A stretch of DNA of 64,000 nt from Hermatobates lingyangjiaoensis (GCA_026182355.1 JAPFBL010000314.1:124001-188000); one strand, 5' to 3'. Numbered from the stretch's first letter, positions 32,709-44,862 are shown. Notes: generated by a model not told the origin, from the sequence alone. A program made the numbers and translations.

Positions 32709-34080
32709 GGCTAATGTAATTACCTTGCTATTCAAGTTACACACAAAGAGGCATAACCTGGACTCAAGCAGGAAAGCTATTTCTATTTGATATCATGGAT
32801 CATGCTAAGCCGGGCACAAGATGTTTTTTACGCCAACATTCCTAAGACAATCAATAAAACATGGTTTTTCTCCTCACAGAGGACGGCATCTACTTACAAG
32901 ATCTCCCTATGAGATCAGGGCAACAGATATACCAGTCATTTTCCCTCAACAAGTCAATAAATTCTTTTTTCTTTTTTTTTTTCAAAAACCTTGTATATTA
33001 CAATTTTTTTTTTGATATAAATGAACCAAGCTATTTTTTTTTTAAAAAAAATCATTAAACATAAAAGTTTTAATTTTTGTTTTTTAGATATTTTTAAAAA
33101 ATAAAAATGATTGATTAACTAATTAAACAATAATTAAAATAGAGTTAAACTAAATTGTTTTAAGTTCACAGAAGGGGTTCTTGGGGATTTTAGTAATAAA
33201 GAAAATTCAACTCTTGATTATATGCCAATGACCAAAATCCTCATGAACCTTTTCTGTGATCAGTGATCGAGAAGCCATATCAATATAAATTGTTCTAAAA
33301 TATAACTAACTATATGCTATTTTGATTCAATTTTTTATTTTTGTATAATTTTTGTTAAAGTTTGTTTATTTTTATCTCCTAGTCTAAAAATGTCAGAATC
33401 CATATTGCATGGTCAATCTTAAAAGAAAAATAACCACTGTCGTCCTACCAGTATGTATTGAAGTGGCAAACTTCTCTGTGCTTCTGTGTGCAAAAAATAC
33501 CTGGAAAATGTGCTTATAGTTTGTCCAGGTAACTCTCAACTTTATTTAAAGCCTCATATTTTCTTTTGTAAACTGCTGTTTTTTTTTTATTCCAGCCCTC
33601 TACGCCTGTGGACTTCAATATTTTTAACAGTGAAGCAGTTTTTGCTAAATATATTTTTACGGGCTTTCCTTTAATATGTAGTGGGGAGACACTAAGAAAT
33701 AAAGTGATTTGAAAAGTATCAAATCAAAATCGTATTTATTTAATAAAAATTAAACAAATTCCTTGAGTAGTCCATCATGTAGACATATAACATGGACATC
33801 AAATTAGAACTCGGCATTTTTAATTAGAAACAGTGAATTATTTAGCTGTAACACGTATTGTGTAAAGGAAGTAAACGAGAGAAATAGGCTAAAAAAAATA
33901 GAAATCTTTCAAAATAAAACATCTTTCTGACTCTGCTTATCAATTTAATAAAAATTATTTCATTTCCTTTGTATGTGCATATCTTTGTAAGAAACAACAC
34001 AAGAACCAATACCGGTCCGCGACTGAAGTGGTTACAAACCACTGTTTTAAGCAGTTATGGTACTATTACCAAAAAGTAGG
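32705..34080. other. AT-rich DNA with poly-T runs, no feature seen
   Basis: Homopolymer A/T runs near 32960-33060. No gene or repeat family recognised. Confidence 0.5.
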
Positions 34081-34264
34081 AATTTTTAACAAATACCTGA
34101 CATCGTTCAGGCTCGGGACCGACGGCATTTCATCCACACCAAAGGACCAGATGTTCAGATTCATTCATATCCCTAATGAATAAATCGAGGGCCAGAGAGG
34201 GTATTGAACCGTGGATCTACCTGCCCAGAGGCCAGCACGTTACCACTGATTTAATCTAGCCTCT
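34081..34264 (-). repeat. tRNA-derived SINE, copy 3, 3'-truncated
   Basis: Head and middle blocks only. Minus strand: GAGGCTAGATTAAATCAGTG at the head, and the B box GGTTCAATACCC at about 34205. The body stops after CTGAACGATGTCAGG. Confidence 0.8.
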
Positions 34265-34457
34265 TCTATAATATTAAGTTCTGACAAATGAAAAAGCAAA
34301 ACCTGCTGTATTGCTTTACAGGTGACACTTTACATAAAGTCAACACTTTACTAAGTGACGGCTAAGCAAAAACGTAAGTTCTGTCTTCCGACAGAAAGAC
34401 TTGTCGGAATGAGTGTCAAATGATGTACTATACTATACTCTGCATGATTTCAACAGC
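34265..34457. other. Short gap between SINE copies
   Basis: No feature seen. Confidence 0.5.
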
Positions 34458-34790
34458 AGGAGACAGAGTAGCCCAGTGGCTTGCGTGCTAGCCTCAGGAC
34501 AGCTACGAGCTTCATATTGATTCATACTCTGACTCTCAGTTTCTTCACGCGGAAGTTAAACTAATTTGAGCACATCGTACAGAACGCACATCTGTACGAT
34601 GACAATCGCACATCTGTACGATGACAGGCACTCGTTATAGATCCATACCTTAAATACAATTCAATTATGCAAAATTTACGACTCCCAATGTAAAAATAAC
34701 CTGATAATGTGAATCGATCATTACGAAAATAGGTGCCAAATAATAAATAAAATAAACTTTTCACTCCCAGAACAGCACAAAAGGAGAACA
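34458..34790 (+). repeat. tRNA-derived SINE, copy 4
   Basis: A-box-like TAGCCCAGTGGCTTGCGTGC at 34468. The body contains GTGCCAAATAATAAATAAAAT and a tail with CCCAGAACAGCACAAAAGGAG. A 20-bp internal duplication (CACATCTGTACGATGACA at about 34588 and 34610) is private to this copy. Confidence 0.8.
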
Positions 34791-35085
34791 GCTGTGAGCA
34801 TTGAAAAACAACATAATTTAGATAACAGATTAGTTAGTGTCGACTTTCAAAAGAACAGTCACGTCAAAGAAAGAAATAGTTCGTGACTGAAATGGCATGT
34901 TTAAAATAGTTTTTAAAATCATGCAGATAGCCTTACTTAAATTATTCAACAGCCTTATGAAAGTAGAGTGGTTATAAATTCAATTTTATCATAAAACCGC
35001 TTTTTGATATTAGTTTATCAAAATTAAATTAAAAATTGTTAGAATACTGTTTTGCTTTTTTATTTGCCAGAACTTCATATAGTTG
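34791..35085. other. AT-rich DNA, no feature seen
   Basis: Nothing recognisable. Confidence 0.5.
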
Positions 35086-35443
35086 AAGAGGCTAGATTAA
35101 AACAGTGGTAACCTCTGATGTGCTGACCTCTGGACAGGTAGATCCACAGTTCAATACCCTCTCTGGCACTCGATTTATTCATGACAGAGTTGAATGAATC
35201 TGAACATCATATCTTGGAGAGGCTGTTAAGCCGTCGGTCTCGAGCCTGAACGATGTCACGTACCCGCTAAAGATTCCTACACTAAATACATTTAGCTTAG
35301 AGCAAAATTCAGTACTCCCAATATATAATCAACAGGTAACGAAGCTCGCACATTGCTAAAATTGGTGTCAAATAATAAATGAGCCACAATGTCCACCCCT
35401 AAAACAGTACTAAAATGTGAAAGCCTTATAAGTGTGGAAGACA
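35086..35443 (+). repeat. tRNA-derived SINE, copy 5, near full length
   Basis: Starts GAGGCTAGATTAAAACAGTG, with a B-box-like AGTTCAATACCC at 35150, a CGATTTATTCATG block, AACGATGTCACGTACCCGC, ACTCCCAATATATAATCAAC and GTGTCAAATAATAAATGAGC. It ends in a CAGTACTAAAATGTGAAAGCC tail and TTATAAGTGTGG. This gives the full block order used to recognise the others. Confidence 0.85.
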
Positions 35444-35799
35444 AACAACAATGTTCTTCTCTGTTGTATATTCAATATATTTTTCCCACTAGAGAACTGT
35501 TATCACTTTATTAATAATATCTTGTTTTAGGTTGTGAGAGGGAAGGGGGCAAAGATATTTGTATTTAACGTGGATGGCACAAGATTATGTTAGCCTATTA
35601 TTACATAACAATAAACAGAAATTTTTGTTTGGGGAATGTATATTTTCATCTTACAGAATCAAGACTGAATTAAGTTTAGTAATACGGTAGAGTTGTCTCT
35701 TTTAAAACTTAAAGCAATGATTTTTCCTGCTTGAGGCATGGCGCAGAGAGAGAGAGAGAGAGTTTTAAAGACTTGAGTGATTGAGCCCTATGAGTTAGA
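35444..35799. other. AT-rich DNA with (GA)n at 35749-35761
   Basis: No gene seen. Confidence 0.5.
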
Positions 35800-36042
35800 G
35801 CAAAGGTTTGGCTCTGAAGCAGCAGCATAATGAAGAAAGTCGCAAGTTAGTCAAGCTAATTAGAGGCCCTGCGCTCTACTTGCCAAAGAATGACTTGCCT
35901 CTTAATTGTTCTGCGATTCTCAAAACAACGCACCCTAATGTAGTCACGATGGAGAACCTAATTGCAACCTCCTCCTTACCCACCCCCGCTTTCTCTAACC
36001 CCCCTCCCACTACCTTTTTATTTATACAACTAATTTGCATCA
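35800..36042. other. GC-richer island, possible conserved noncoding DNA
   Basis: Balanced base composition, and an open + frame of 90 codons (35808-36080) without recognisable domain. It ends exactly where the large palindrome starts. Confidence 0.3.
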
Positions 36043-37910
36043 TGGATGTACAATGTCAAGTACTAGTTAGGGATATATAATTCAATAGGTTTTTAATGAG
36101 CTAAATTTTATAGCATTTACTCGATAATATGCACAGCTAAAATTTGCGGCAAACAGCAAATCAGTTATATTAAAGGTAAAAATTCTCTAAGTCTGGTCGT
36201 TGGAAACAACATTACCTAGAATCCTACATCAATTGAACAATATTATCGGTAATTTGAAATCAGTAACGATAGAGTTTCTTAGATCAAGTTAAATGAAGAA
36301 CGATATCATCTCGACCAACAGCTTGCTGGTCCTCAAAAATGCTCTTTACTCATTCAAATATCTAATCGACTATTTATTTTCAAATTTTCTCACAAATCAT
36401 CCATTTATAAAAGCATTATGATCATAAATGTTGTTAAACATTGTTTAAACTTACAAAATTATACCTAGTTTACTAACTGTGTAAACAGAATCCTAGACAT
36501 GGATTCTGTGAGGTTCTTCAATATATAGATGCAATTCATGTTGATTAAACATTGTATGTAAACTACGATTACTAACAAGTAAACTAAGAAATGTCAACTA
36601 CTTTATTTAAATATGTTACTAAGTTAAAAGAAAACCAGGGAATTCCCAGGGAAAAGGAAATTAAATATGACACTTATATCAATAAGCTTTTAGAACCAAA
36701 ATTCAGCAATATATGACAAAACAAGCTACAACATATCAAATATAATGTGATATCAACTACCAAGAGAAATATGACTAAAATAAATAGACAATCAGTTAGT
36801 TTTCTAAACACAAATCGAACTTTCAAAAGCCGACGTTTCGGTATTATATAAAACTTTTTTCAAAGGCACAAATAAGAATATTTCAATAAGATAAAGAAAA
36901 TACTGCTTCTGTTTACTCATTAATACGAGTAAAAAAAGTCCTATAAAAGTCCTATAAAAAGTCGTAGAAAAAGTCATAGATTACCTTTATTTTTATTCAA
37001 GAATTTTTTCTTTTTTTATAAAAAATATTTTAGCTAAAGGTGAAAAACTTTGAAAGTTGGGAGTTCGATTTGAATCTGAAAAACTAACTTGATTTTTGAT
37101 TACTATCGTCTCATACTAATATAAAAAGGTGATAGGATAGCAAATAATGAAAAAAAATTCAAATATTTTTTAAAGTTCAGAGGCGTTTACGTTAGCCACT
37201 GAGTTAATCTGGTCGCCTTTATATATTAGTATTAATATATATATATATATATTGTTTATATATTCGTTTTTCTTGGATACTTTAAATTTAGCAAAAATCA
37301 ATTCACCTTGAATTTTCTTTTAACTTAGTAACATATTTAAATAAAGTAGTTGACATTTCTTAGTTTACTTGTTAGTAATCGTAGTTTACATACAATGTTT
37401 AATCAACATGAATTGCATCTATATATTGAAGAACCTCACAGAATCCATGTCTAGGATTCTGTTTACGCAGTTAGTAAACTAGGTATAATTTTGTAAGTTT
37501 AAACAATGTTTAACAACATTTAAGATCATAATGCTTTTATAAATGGATGATTTGTGAGAAAATTTGAAAATAAATAGTTGATTAGATATTTGAATGAGTA
37601 AAGAGCATTTTTGAGGACCAGCAAGCTGTTGGTCGAGATGATATCGTTCTTCATTTAACTTGATCTAAGAAACTCTATCGTTACTGATTTCAAATTACCG
37701 ATAATATTGTTCAATTGATGTAGGATTCTAGGTAATGTTGTTTCCAACGACCAGACTTAGAGAATTTTTACCTTTAATATAACTGATTTGCTGTTTGCCG
37801 CAAATTTTAGCTGTGCATGAGCCATATTATCGAGTAAATTCTATAAAATTTAGCTCATTAAAAACCTATTGAAATATATATCCCTAACTAGTACTTGACA
37901 TTCTACATCC
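36043..37910. repeat. Large inverted repeat, ~600 bp arms, ~680 bp spacer
   Basis: Left arm 36043-36634 is the near-identical reverse complement of 37313-37910, with only a few substitutions and short indels. The spacer contains a degenerate module at 36829-36867, a (TA)n tract at 37223-37251 and unique AT-rich sequence. No coding frame spans it. Confidence 0.92.
36829..36867 (-). ncRNA. Degenerate hammerhead-like module, family E-like
   Basis: Minus strand: GCC, TTTGAAAAA, a hairpin segment AGTTTT..AATACC, GAA, ACGT, C, GGC. Helix I and the 3' half are conserved. The heptamer is not. Confidence 0.35.
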
Positions 37911-38000
37911 AGTCATTTCTATCAACTAGTGAAAAGTATCTTAATTTTGAAATGAAATTTACTTCTAAGAGATTACTCATTTCAACTCCTATGCATATTG

Positions 38001-38047
38001 TGTGTGTGTGTGTGTGTGTGTGTTTGTGCCCCCCCCCCCCCCCCCAA
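38001..38047. repeat. (GT)n followed by poly-C
   Basis: GTGTGT tract to about 38024 and a run of about 17 C. A second (GT)n lies at 38236-38261. Confidence 0.95.
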
Positions 38048-38261
38048 CGGGCGGTACACCTGCAATGGGGGAATTTATTTATATAACAACATGTTCCACA
38101 AAATGTACTAAATGTAATTTTCTTCTTATGGCTATACTGTCTTACGTGCTTAATTCTAAATTTATTTTATAAAGTTGTAAATTTAAATTATATTTTACAT
38201 AGTCTACATTGTCAGCTTTCACAACATTAAAATTTGTGTGTGTGTGTGTGTGTGTGTGTGT

Positions 38262-38599
38262 AAGTTTTTTGCGTAATTTGATTTTTATATATGATGCTTG
38301 TGTTGCCTTCACATTTGTGTTAGTAAGGATGCATTAACTTGTATGGTGATTAAGGGGTTGGGAGTGCAAAAAACCATCGAGGAGCACTAGTCCAGTAGGT
38401 ACAAACATTATGGCATATATAGTACCTTGGAACAAGAAAAATCAACAACTGATGTTTTTTTTTGTTTAGTTTTTTGTTCTTTTTTGAATATAAAGTTGAA
38501 GTGACAAAATGGAATTCAGTCAAAACAGATATGAATTTAAAGATGAGTTAAAAGGAACATGAAATAAAAAAAAATGGATCAAGAGTAAGTGGATGGTTT
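38262..38599. other. AT-rich DNA, no feature seen
   Basis: Nothing recognisable. Confidence 0.5.
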
Positions 38600-38905
38600 A
38601 GGGTTATGGGGTGTGAAGGGTGGGAGATTGATAGAGGCGTTGCGCAGCGAGTAATGGGGGCCGTAAAGAGCGCATTCCAGGTGGTTGTGGAGCGAGTCGC
38701 ATGGTCGGCGCCTGTGTCCCGCGCATACCAGGCATACCCGCCAGACCACCATTACGTCCCAATTGATGTCCTGCCGCATACCCTGGCCAGGCTTCCATAA
38801 CTTGTATTCAAACGGCGTCCTGCGACTCGCCTGTCAAACTCATCTCTCGCTGGCCAGCACAATTAGATGGAAATGGCGGGGATGGGGAGGCATTATCAAC
38901 TAGAT
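38600..38905. other. GC-rich island, possible conserved noncoding DNA
   Basis: The most GC-rich stretch of the window. Four overlapping frames of 64-72 codons on both strands are open because of composition, not because one is clearly a gene. No motif recognised. Candidate enhancer or exon of a neighbouring gene. Confidence 0.35.
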
Positions 38906-39292
38906 CTCGACAATGATAACAAACTACCTCCTCAGCTTGTAATATGCAACACTGATACAAACTGATATTAGTGGGTGTCATACTTTGAGGTCCTCCCGCA
39001 TTGACTATTATTTATTATTGTTTTTAAATCAACTCAGCATGATGACAGATATTTGTTTCAATTAAGCTTGTAGTAGCAAATGTGAAGTCGGGCTGAAAAT
39101 CATTAGAGAGTTTTCAAATAACCATGACATCAAATCTTGGTAGAATACATTACTTATGGGAATAATCAGTTCGGGGGTTATCAGGGATTAGGTTGTTATA
39201 AGATTTCTTTAATTCGTAATTGACATTTCTTGATGATGTCTCTTATCTCTTTTCTTCTCTCATTCTTTCTCTCCCTACTCTTCCCCTTTCCG
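38906..39292. other. AT-rich DNA, no feature seen
   Basis: Nothing recognisable. Confidence 0.5.
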
Positions 39293-39345
39293 ACACACAC
39301 ACACACACACATATATATTATATTATATATATATATATATATATA
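39293..39345. repeat. (AC)n then (TA)n microsatellite
   Basis: ACACAC tract followed by alternating TA. Confidence 0.95.
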
Positions 39346-39349
39346 GATC

Positions 39350-39560
39350 AATGTAGAAAAAGAACATAAATAAATTAAAAGCACACACAAACCAAGGTTG
39401 GATCTCCAATCGTCTCTGAACCATTGCGCTTGGTTTCCCTCTGTTATCTCTCCTGGAAACGGTTCAAACCAAAAATTAGAGACTGTAAGTGTGTGCTTTT
39501 AATTTGTCTATGTTTCTTTTTTTACATTAAATTATATTTGTCCGTTTCGGATCGTATTTA
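39350..39560. repeat. Foldback element, family A, decayed left arm
   Basis: Ends match family A (ATCAATGTAGAAAAAGAACA on the left, its complement near 39520). The + module at 39449-39482 has CTGGAAA and AAA in place of the core and keeps TCTC/GAGA and AATT. Confidence 0.75.
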
Positions 39561-39639
39561 CTACAAAAAAGTATATATATATATAAATAGTTCAATATAA
39601 AAATAGAAACATAGAGAAATCAAAAGAACACACTTACAG

Positions 39640-39673
39640 TCTCTAATTTTCGGTTTGAACCGTCTTCAGGAGA
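39640..39673 (-). ncRNA. Hammerhead-like module, family A, best copy
   Basis: Minus strand: TCTC, CTGAAGA, C, hairpin GGTT/AACC with a two-base loop, GAA, AATT, A, GAGA. All elements are intact. This is the family A reference copy. Confidence 0.68.
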
Positions 39674-39741
39674 GATAAGAGAGGGAAAGAGACGGTCTCC
39701 AACCGTCTCTGAACCAGTGCGCTTGGTTTCCCTCTCTTATC

Positions 39742-39775
39742 TCTCCTGAAGACGGTTCAAACCAAAAATTAGAGA
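39742..39775 (+). ncRNA. Hammerhead-like module, family A, G12 changed
   Basis: As the left arm, but AAA replaces GAA. The same change is found at 8969-9000 and 39449-39482, each the right-hand module of its element. Confidence 0.55.
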
Positions 39776-39912
39776 CTGTAAGTGTGTTCTTTTGATTTCT
39801 CTATGTTTCTATTTCTATATTGAATTATATTTGTCCGTTTAAATCGTATTTCCAATAAAAGTTATATATATATAAATATTATATATAAAAATAAAAATAA
39901 AAATAAATAGAT

Positions 39913-40158
39913 TTTCTAATGTTGTCGGTTGGAAAGGAATATGTTCGAGCGAGTTGACAATGGGAGTAGAGTACAGTAGGCTAATGTTTTCTGCCAACAT
40001 CATTAACACAGGGACTTGGTGCAACCTCTCTTATACCTATTGGCAGAACGGTCAAAGGCTATTTGCTGAGCAGCGGCAATGGTACTTACGCTTGGATTTC
40101 CTGTTAACTCTATTCTACTCATTGGTAACATCATTGTCCGTTTTAAATCGTATTTCCA

Positions 40159-40160
<2 letters not shown>
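39913..40160. repeat. Family R repeat, copy 2, decayed
   Basis: Matches 25250-25400 (GGCTAATGTTTTCTGCC, TACCTATTGGCAGA, TTTGCTGAGCAGCGG). The inverted ends are only partly recognisable. Confidence 0.75.

Positions 40161-40161
<1 letters not shown>

Positions 40162-40195
<34 letters not shown>
40162..40195. repeat. (TA)n microsatellite
   Basis: Pure TA tract. Confidence 0.95.
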
Positions 40196-40198
<3 letters not shown>

Positions 40199-40213
40199 AG
40201 AACCCATATACAG

Positions 40214-40246
40214 TCTCTACTTTTCGGTTTAACCGTCAGCAGGAGA
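40214..40246 (-). ncRNA. Hammerhead-like module, family A, one core change
   Basis: Minus strand: TCTC, CTGCTGA (A6 changed to C), C, hairpin GGTT/AACC, GAA, AAGT, A, GAGA. Solitary half copy. Confidence 0.5.
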
Positions 40247-40589
40247 GAAGAGATAGAGACACCCAGCGGTCTTGCGAAGCAACAGTCGTCTAGAGTCAAC
40301 TTTCGTTTTTCAGTCAACATCATAATTGTTCTTAGAGAATTATTCCCTTTTATATACTAATCTTTATTATTATAATTTGTCAAAAATCATAACCTCTTAA
40401 AGGCATGATTTTTCATGCAACTTAAAGGTTGTCTCGCTTCACGTACAATGTGTTCAAAGATTTATGTTTTTTCTAGTCAGAGTATATAATAATATAAATT
40501 CGTTTATATTCTACGAATGATGTTATTTCAGCCTGCATAAGTGATATGTAAGACAACAATCTCCTTTTGATATCGTACATATATTTTTT

Positions 40590-41400
40590 AAGATATATTA
40601 TTTCGTTCAAAATTTTCTTTTCTGTTGGATTGAGCATATTGGACTAAATTTGATCTGGTATTTCTAGCCAACTGTTTTCTGTTTCCTTATTATGATCCAT
40701 TGATAGCATTTATGAAGAAGGTAGTGGTTTTTGTGTTTCCAGAAATTTGATCTGGTGTTTCTAGCCAACTATTCTCTGTTTCATTATTAATGATCCATTG
40801 ATAGCATTCATGAAGAAGGTAGTTGTTTTTGTGTTTCCAGAAATTTGATCTGGTATTTCTAGTCAACTGTTCTCTGTTTCCTAATTAATGGTCCATTGAT
40901 AGCATTCATAAAGAAGGTAGTGTTTTTTGTGTTTCATAAATAATTGATCTGGTATCTCTAGCCAATGTTTTCTGTTTCCTTATATTATGATCACATTCTT
41001 TTGATAGTCATTTATGTTTTAAGATATGTAGTTTCGTTCAAATTTTTTGTTGGATTGAGCATATTGACTAATTTGATCTGGTGTTTCTAGCCAACTGTTC
41101 TCTGTTTCCTAAATAATGATCCATTGATAGCATTTATGAAGAAGGTAGTGGTTTTTGTGTTTCCAGAAATTTGATCTGGTGTTTCTAGCCAACTATTCTC
41201 TGTTTCATTATTAATGATCCATTGATAGCATTCATGAAGAAGGTAGTTGTTTTTGTGTTTCCAGAAATTTGATCTGGTATTTCTAGTCAACTGTTCTCTG
41301 TTTCCTTATTAATGGTCCATTGATAGCATTCATAAAGAAGGTAGTGTTTTTTGTGTTTCCAGAAATTTGATCTGGTATTTCTAGTCAACTGTTCGGTTTG
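40590..41400. repeat. Two-level tandem repeat: ~98 bp units within a ~423 bp block
   Basis: Units contain TTTGATCTGGTATTTCTAG, CTGTTTCCTTATTAATG, GATCCATTGATAGCATT and GAAGAAGGTAGT. Eight GATCTGGT motifs can be counted. The block starting at about 40590 with ATTTCGTTCAAA and GGATTGAGCATATT is repeated from about 41013, so the array was itself duplicated. Confidence 0.9.
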
Positions 41401-41879
41401 GGCCAAACTTTTAAATCCAGCGCCTCATTCGTTTGTGTCTGGGTACTCCCATGAAAGTTAACTTTTATTACTGGTTAGATTCTGAAAAGGGATCAGATAT
41501 TGCCAAATTAATTTTAAATTAATACAAACGTATGGTTGTTGAAGATAGGCAGATATGAAACCGGTTAATCGCTGCGTACTGTGTACCCGTAGGACGAATG
41601 TGTCAGTATTAATTTATATTGTTTTAAAGGCTAAATTGTAATATTGAATTGATGAAATTAAGGTCTGCTACATCTAAACGAGTGGAACAAGCCGATATAA
41701 TAGACAATTTCCAAATTAGTCAATCATTGAAAAAAAAAAAATGTACGTTGTGTGGTGACTTTACTGTAATAATTGCATAGGAGTAATGTTTATATGGATC
41801 AAGAGTTAAGGCACTACAGAAATGATTGGAATGAAGCTTCTGTTAGTAATAAAACAGTACTTGGGAATGTATAGCTAAA
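41401..41879. other. AT-rich DNA, weak module-like string at 41535-41571
   Basis: TTGAAGA and GAA, ACCGGT, T occur at the right spacing, but there is no convincing hairpin or helix I. Confidence 0.3.
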
Positions 41880-42240
41880 ATGCATTGGGATATCGACTAG
41901 ATTTGTGGAGAGAACGGTTGGTTGTGGGTCTGTCGTAAATAATGCTTGGCCAGACACTTTTATGGGACTGCGTTTTGACAATTGGGCGCCGCAAACTCGA
42001 CCAAATTCAGTTGTTCCAGTAATAAACAGGCTCCACCGAGCTGATTCATTAGCTGCTATTAATTACTTGTCGCAGGGTCAGTGTTGTTGGCCGGTCACGA
42101 TTTACTGGCCATTGTGGAACACCATTATTTTTATTTGGATCTCGGCTGTGAGCCCAACAGCTCCATAAATCACTCCACCTGGCTTTCTGATTAACGGGCG
42201 AGCCCGTCGCACAAATCAACGTCACGTTAACACAAGTCCT
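41880..42240. other. GC-richer island, possible conserved noncoding DNA
   Basis: Repeat-free, with balanced composition and homeodomain-like TAATTA/TTAATTAC words (about 42058). An open 87-codon + frame at 41905-42168 shows no domain. More like regulatory DNA than an exon, but unproven. Confidence 0.35.
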
Positions 42241-43129
42241 CCTCCATTATTATTTCCACAACATATAAACCTAAATGAATTTATAATCATGCCCTCCCCA
42301 ATTAATGTCCCTTCTCCTTAATATTTCTCTCTTATATACTATTCATAACAAAATGCTTCAGCGCAAATATAAAACTCGTTGACAGTATTACAATAGATGA
42401 TTGTCTCACAAGCAAACACAAGTAATGTATTATTTCAAACGAACTCCAGAAAAAAAATTGCATGCTAAAACACTTATCAATTCTTTAGAACAGCGTTGCC
42501 TTATAATATATTGCTTTCAGATGCCAATCTGCCAACAAACTTCTCCAACATTCAATTAACAAAATCAACATTGACTTTGAGTCAGTAATTTATACATACC
42601 TTTTAAGCATCGAATCAGATATACAAGAATGTAACTATTGATTTTAGGAAATCGTTTTCATTCAATAAGTTTATCAACAACTGCAGTCATTAGTTAAAAG
42701 TTAAAAAAATTGGTAACAGATAGCGTTTTAGTTAATTAATACAGAAAATTGGAGGCTCAAACCTTTGCCGTATACATAGATCCTTTATGTGGGAACTGGA
42801 AATTATTGCGCAAGATATCCCTCGGAGAAAACATAAAGTAGTCAATCCTGAGTCTTCACGACCATATCTCATAAATTATTTACTATTCAAACATCAGTAT
42901 TCTACAATCTTCAGAAAATTATAAGATATTCATTGAGAAAAAAAAACAGTAATGTGGCACTTTTCTAGGACAATGAGAACCAACTGACATATAACCTTAT
43001 TTTCAAAAAAAGAAAAAACACTGAAGGTAAAATCTTACAAGTGGCAAAAATTTAACAAAAACAATAGCTAATAGGACACCCTCAGATCCAAATATACTGA
43101 TCATGCAAAGGTTAGCAAACTAATGTCTA
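42241..43129. other. AT-rich DNA, no feature seen
   Basis: Nothing recognisable. Confidence 0.5.
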
Positions 43130-43770
43130 CAGAAGGTGACAAAGACATTGATACTAGCTTGCGAAAGGTACAAGCTCAATGTCTTAGATTAAATAGAAAC
43201 TCCACTATGAAGATGACCTAACAAGTGTTATTGCAGTCAATGAAGAAATGGACTAGGTTGTGGAAGGTACAAGCTCTATTCCTTAGAATAAATAGAACTT
43301 CCAGTTTGAAGATGACTTAGTAAGTGGTATTGCAGGCAATAAAAAAATAGCTCGTGGAAGTTACAAGCGCTATTCCTTAGATTAAATAGAACCTCCACTA
43401 TGAAGATGATCTAGCAAGTGGTATTGCAGGCAATAAAAAAATAGCTTTTGGAAGTTACAAGCGCTATTCCTTAGATTAAATGGAACCTCCACTTTGTAGA
43501 TGACCTAAAAAGTGGCGATTGAAGGCAGTAAAGTAATAGTTTGTGGAAGTTACAAGTTCTATGCCTTAGATTAAATGAAACCTCCACTTTGAAGATAACC
43601 TAGTAAGTGGCATTGCAGGCAATAAAGTAATATGTTGTGAATGGTACAAGCATCAACAAATAGATACACGACTATGTAGATAATGAACACAGGTAAAGCC
43701 GCAGACATTGAGGCGCTATTGGTATTGTAACGGTAGACTAGCTTGCATGAAACATATAGCTCTATGGAAT
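43130..43770. repeat. Degenerate tandem repeat, ~100-125 bp period, about six units
   Basis: Units share GAAGATGACCTAGTAAGTGG, ATTGCAGGCAATAA, GTGGAAGTTACAAGC and CTTAGATTAAATAGAACCTC. Moderately diverged. Confidence 0.85.
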
Positions 43771-44860
43771 AGACTAAATTAGTGTTCATCGTCGGGTTAC
43801 ATTTAAGTTTAACTCCTTAGCCTTCAACATCAAAACTCTCTCATTTTCTCTGTCAGATTTTATCTAATTAGAATGTAGTTTAATCCATTTTGATTTAATT
43901 TATTTATATATTTATATCTTTGTTAACATATTTAAATTTAATAAAGCCTTTAAAAGTTCATTCACTAACACTTGAATACAGTATTTTAAACATTTCGTCC
44001 TGAATTATGATTTTTACTCTAATTGTTTCCTCTCTATATGAAATCAACCATGTTAAGGTGGAATTTCTCATGAAGAGGCTTTAATATTCCAAATGGATGA
44101 AACTGACAGAGATAGTGAGAGTTTCGAACACTTGGTGATCAACTTCAGGTTACATCTGACTCAGTTAAGTGATGATGAAAGTTTAAGGATATAAGTTGCT
44201 CTTTGTTCGAGGGAATGCCTGGATCATGTTGGTGGGGGGGGGGGGGGGGGGTTGGCCAATGCGATAATAATTAGACAGAGTTACTCTCAAACGAGATAAA
44301 ACGAAGCTGAATTATAAAAAAATACCGAAGTCATGGGGAATGCCAAAACATTTTAGAGGTATGTTTACATCTGAGAGCTGAGGAAACGAGCGCAATTTGA
44401 TACTATAGCTTTCGAATCATGAAACAAAGTTTGTAAGATTAGGTACTTTTTCGTGAAAAATAAAATTAACAAAAGAAACATGAAATAGAAAAGTGAAAAA
44501 AATAATAAAAGTACTGAATTAAAAAAATAAATGCTTAAAAGTTCTAAAAAGTAAAAAAAAATTATAGAAGTTAAAAATAATTTCCTTTTAATTGTAATTA
44601 AAGTTTAAAGTAAGTTGTGCACGTATCCTTAAACAGGATATACATTTACGTTTTGCAGTTAAGAAGTGATGGTCACCTTCTGCTGAGTACCCCCACCACC
44701 ATACTCCCAGCCAGTCATTCAAATCCAAATATAAATTTCTTTTCAAAGAAGAGATGGGGAAAGTCTTCTAAATGTTAGAAACCACGTGCTATTAGTGAAT
44801 TCAGGAAAATTAGGTGCAATATTTAATAGTGTATGTTTAAAGGAAGAATCGCTTGGAACT
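43771..44860. other. AT-rich DNA with a G run at about 44232-44250
   Basis: No gene. The poly-G run could be an assembly weak point. Confidence 0.5.
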
Positions 44861-44862
44861 TT

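Larger units (their letters stand above)
39575..39840. repeat. Foldback element, family A
   Basis: Left arm 39583-39686 and right arm 39720-39840 are inverted copies around GAGACGGTCTCC. Ends carry ATAGTTCAATATAAAAATAG-like sequence next to (TA)n. Confidence 0.9.

Noticed and set aside
34458..34560. Functional tRNA gene at a SINE head
   Set aside because: A and B box-like motifs are present but no full cloverleaf forms, and the head continues into the SINE body.
38579..38903. Overlapping 64-72 codon frames as an exon
   Set aside because: Four frames on both strands are open at once in a GC-rich segment, with no motif or splice logic favouring one.
41535..41571. TTGAAGA ... GAA ACCGGT T string as another hammerhead-like module
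   Set aside because: No hairpin between heptamer and GAA and no helix I. Only the 3' word fits.
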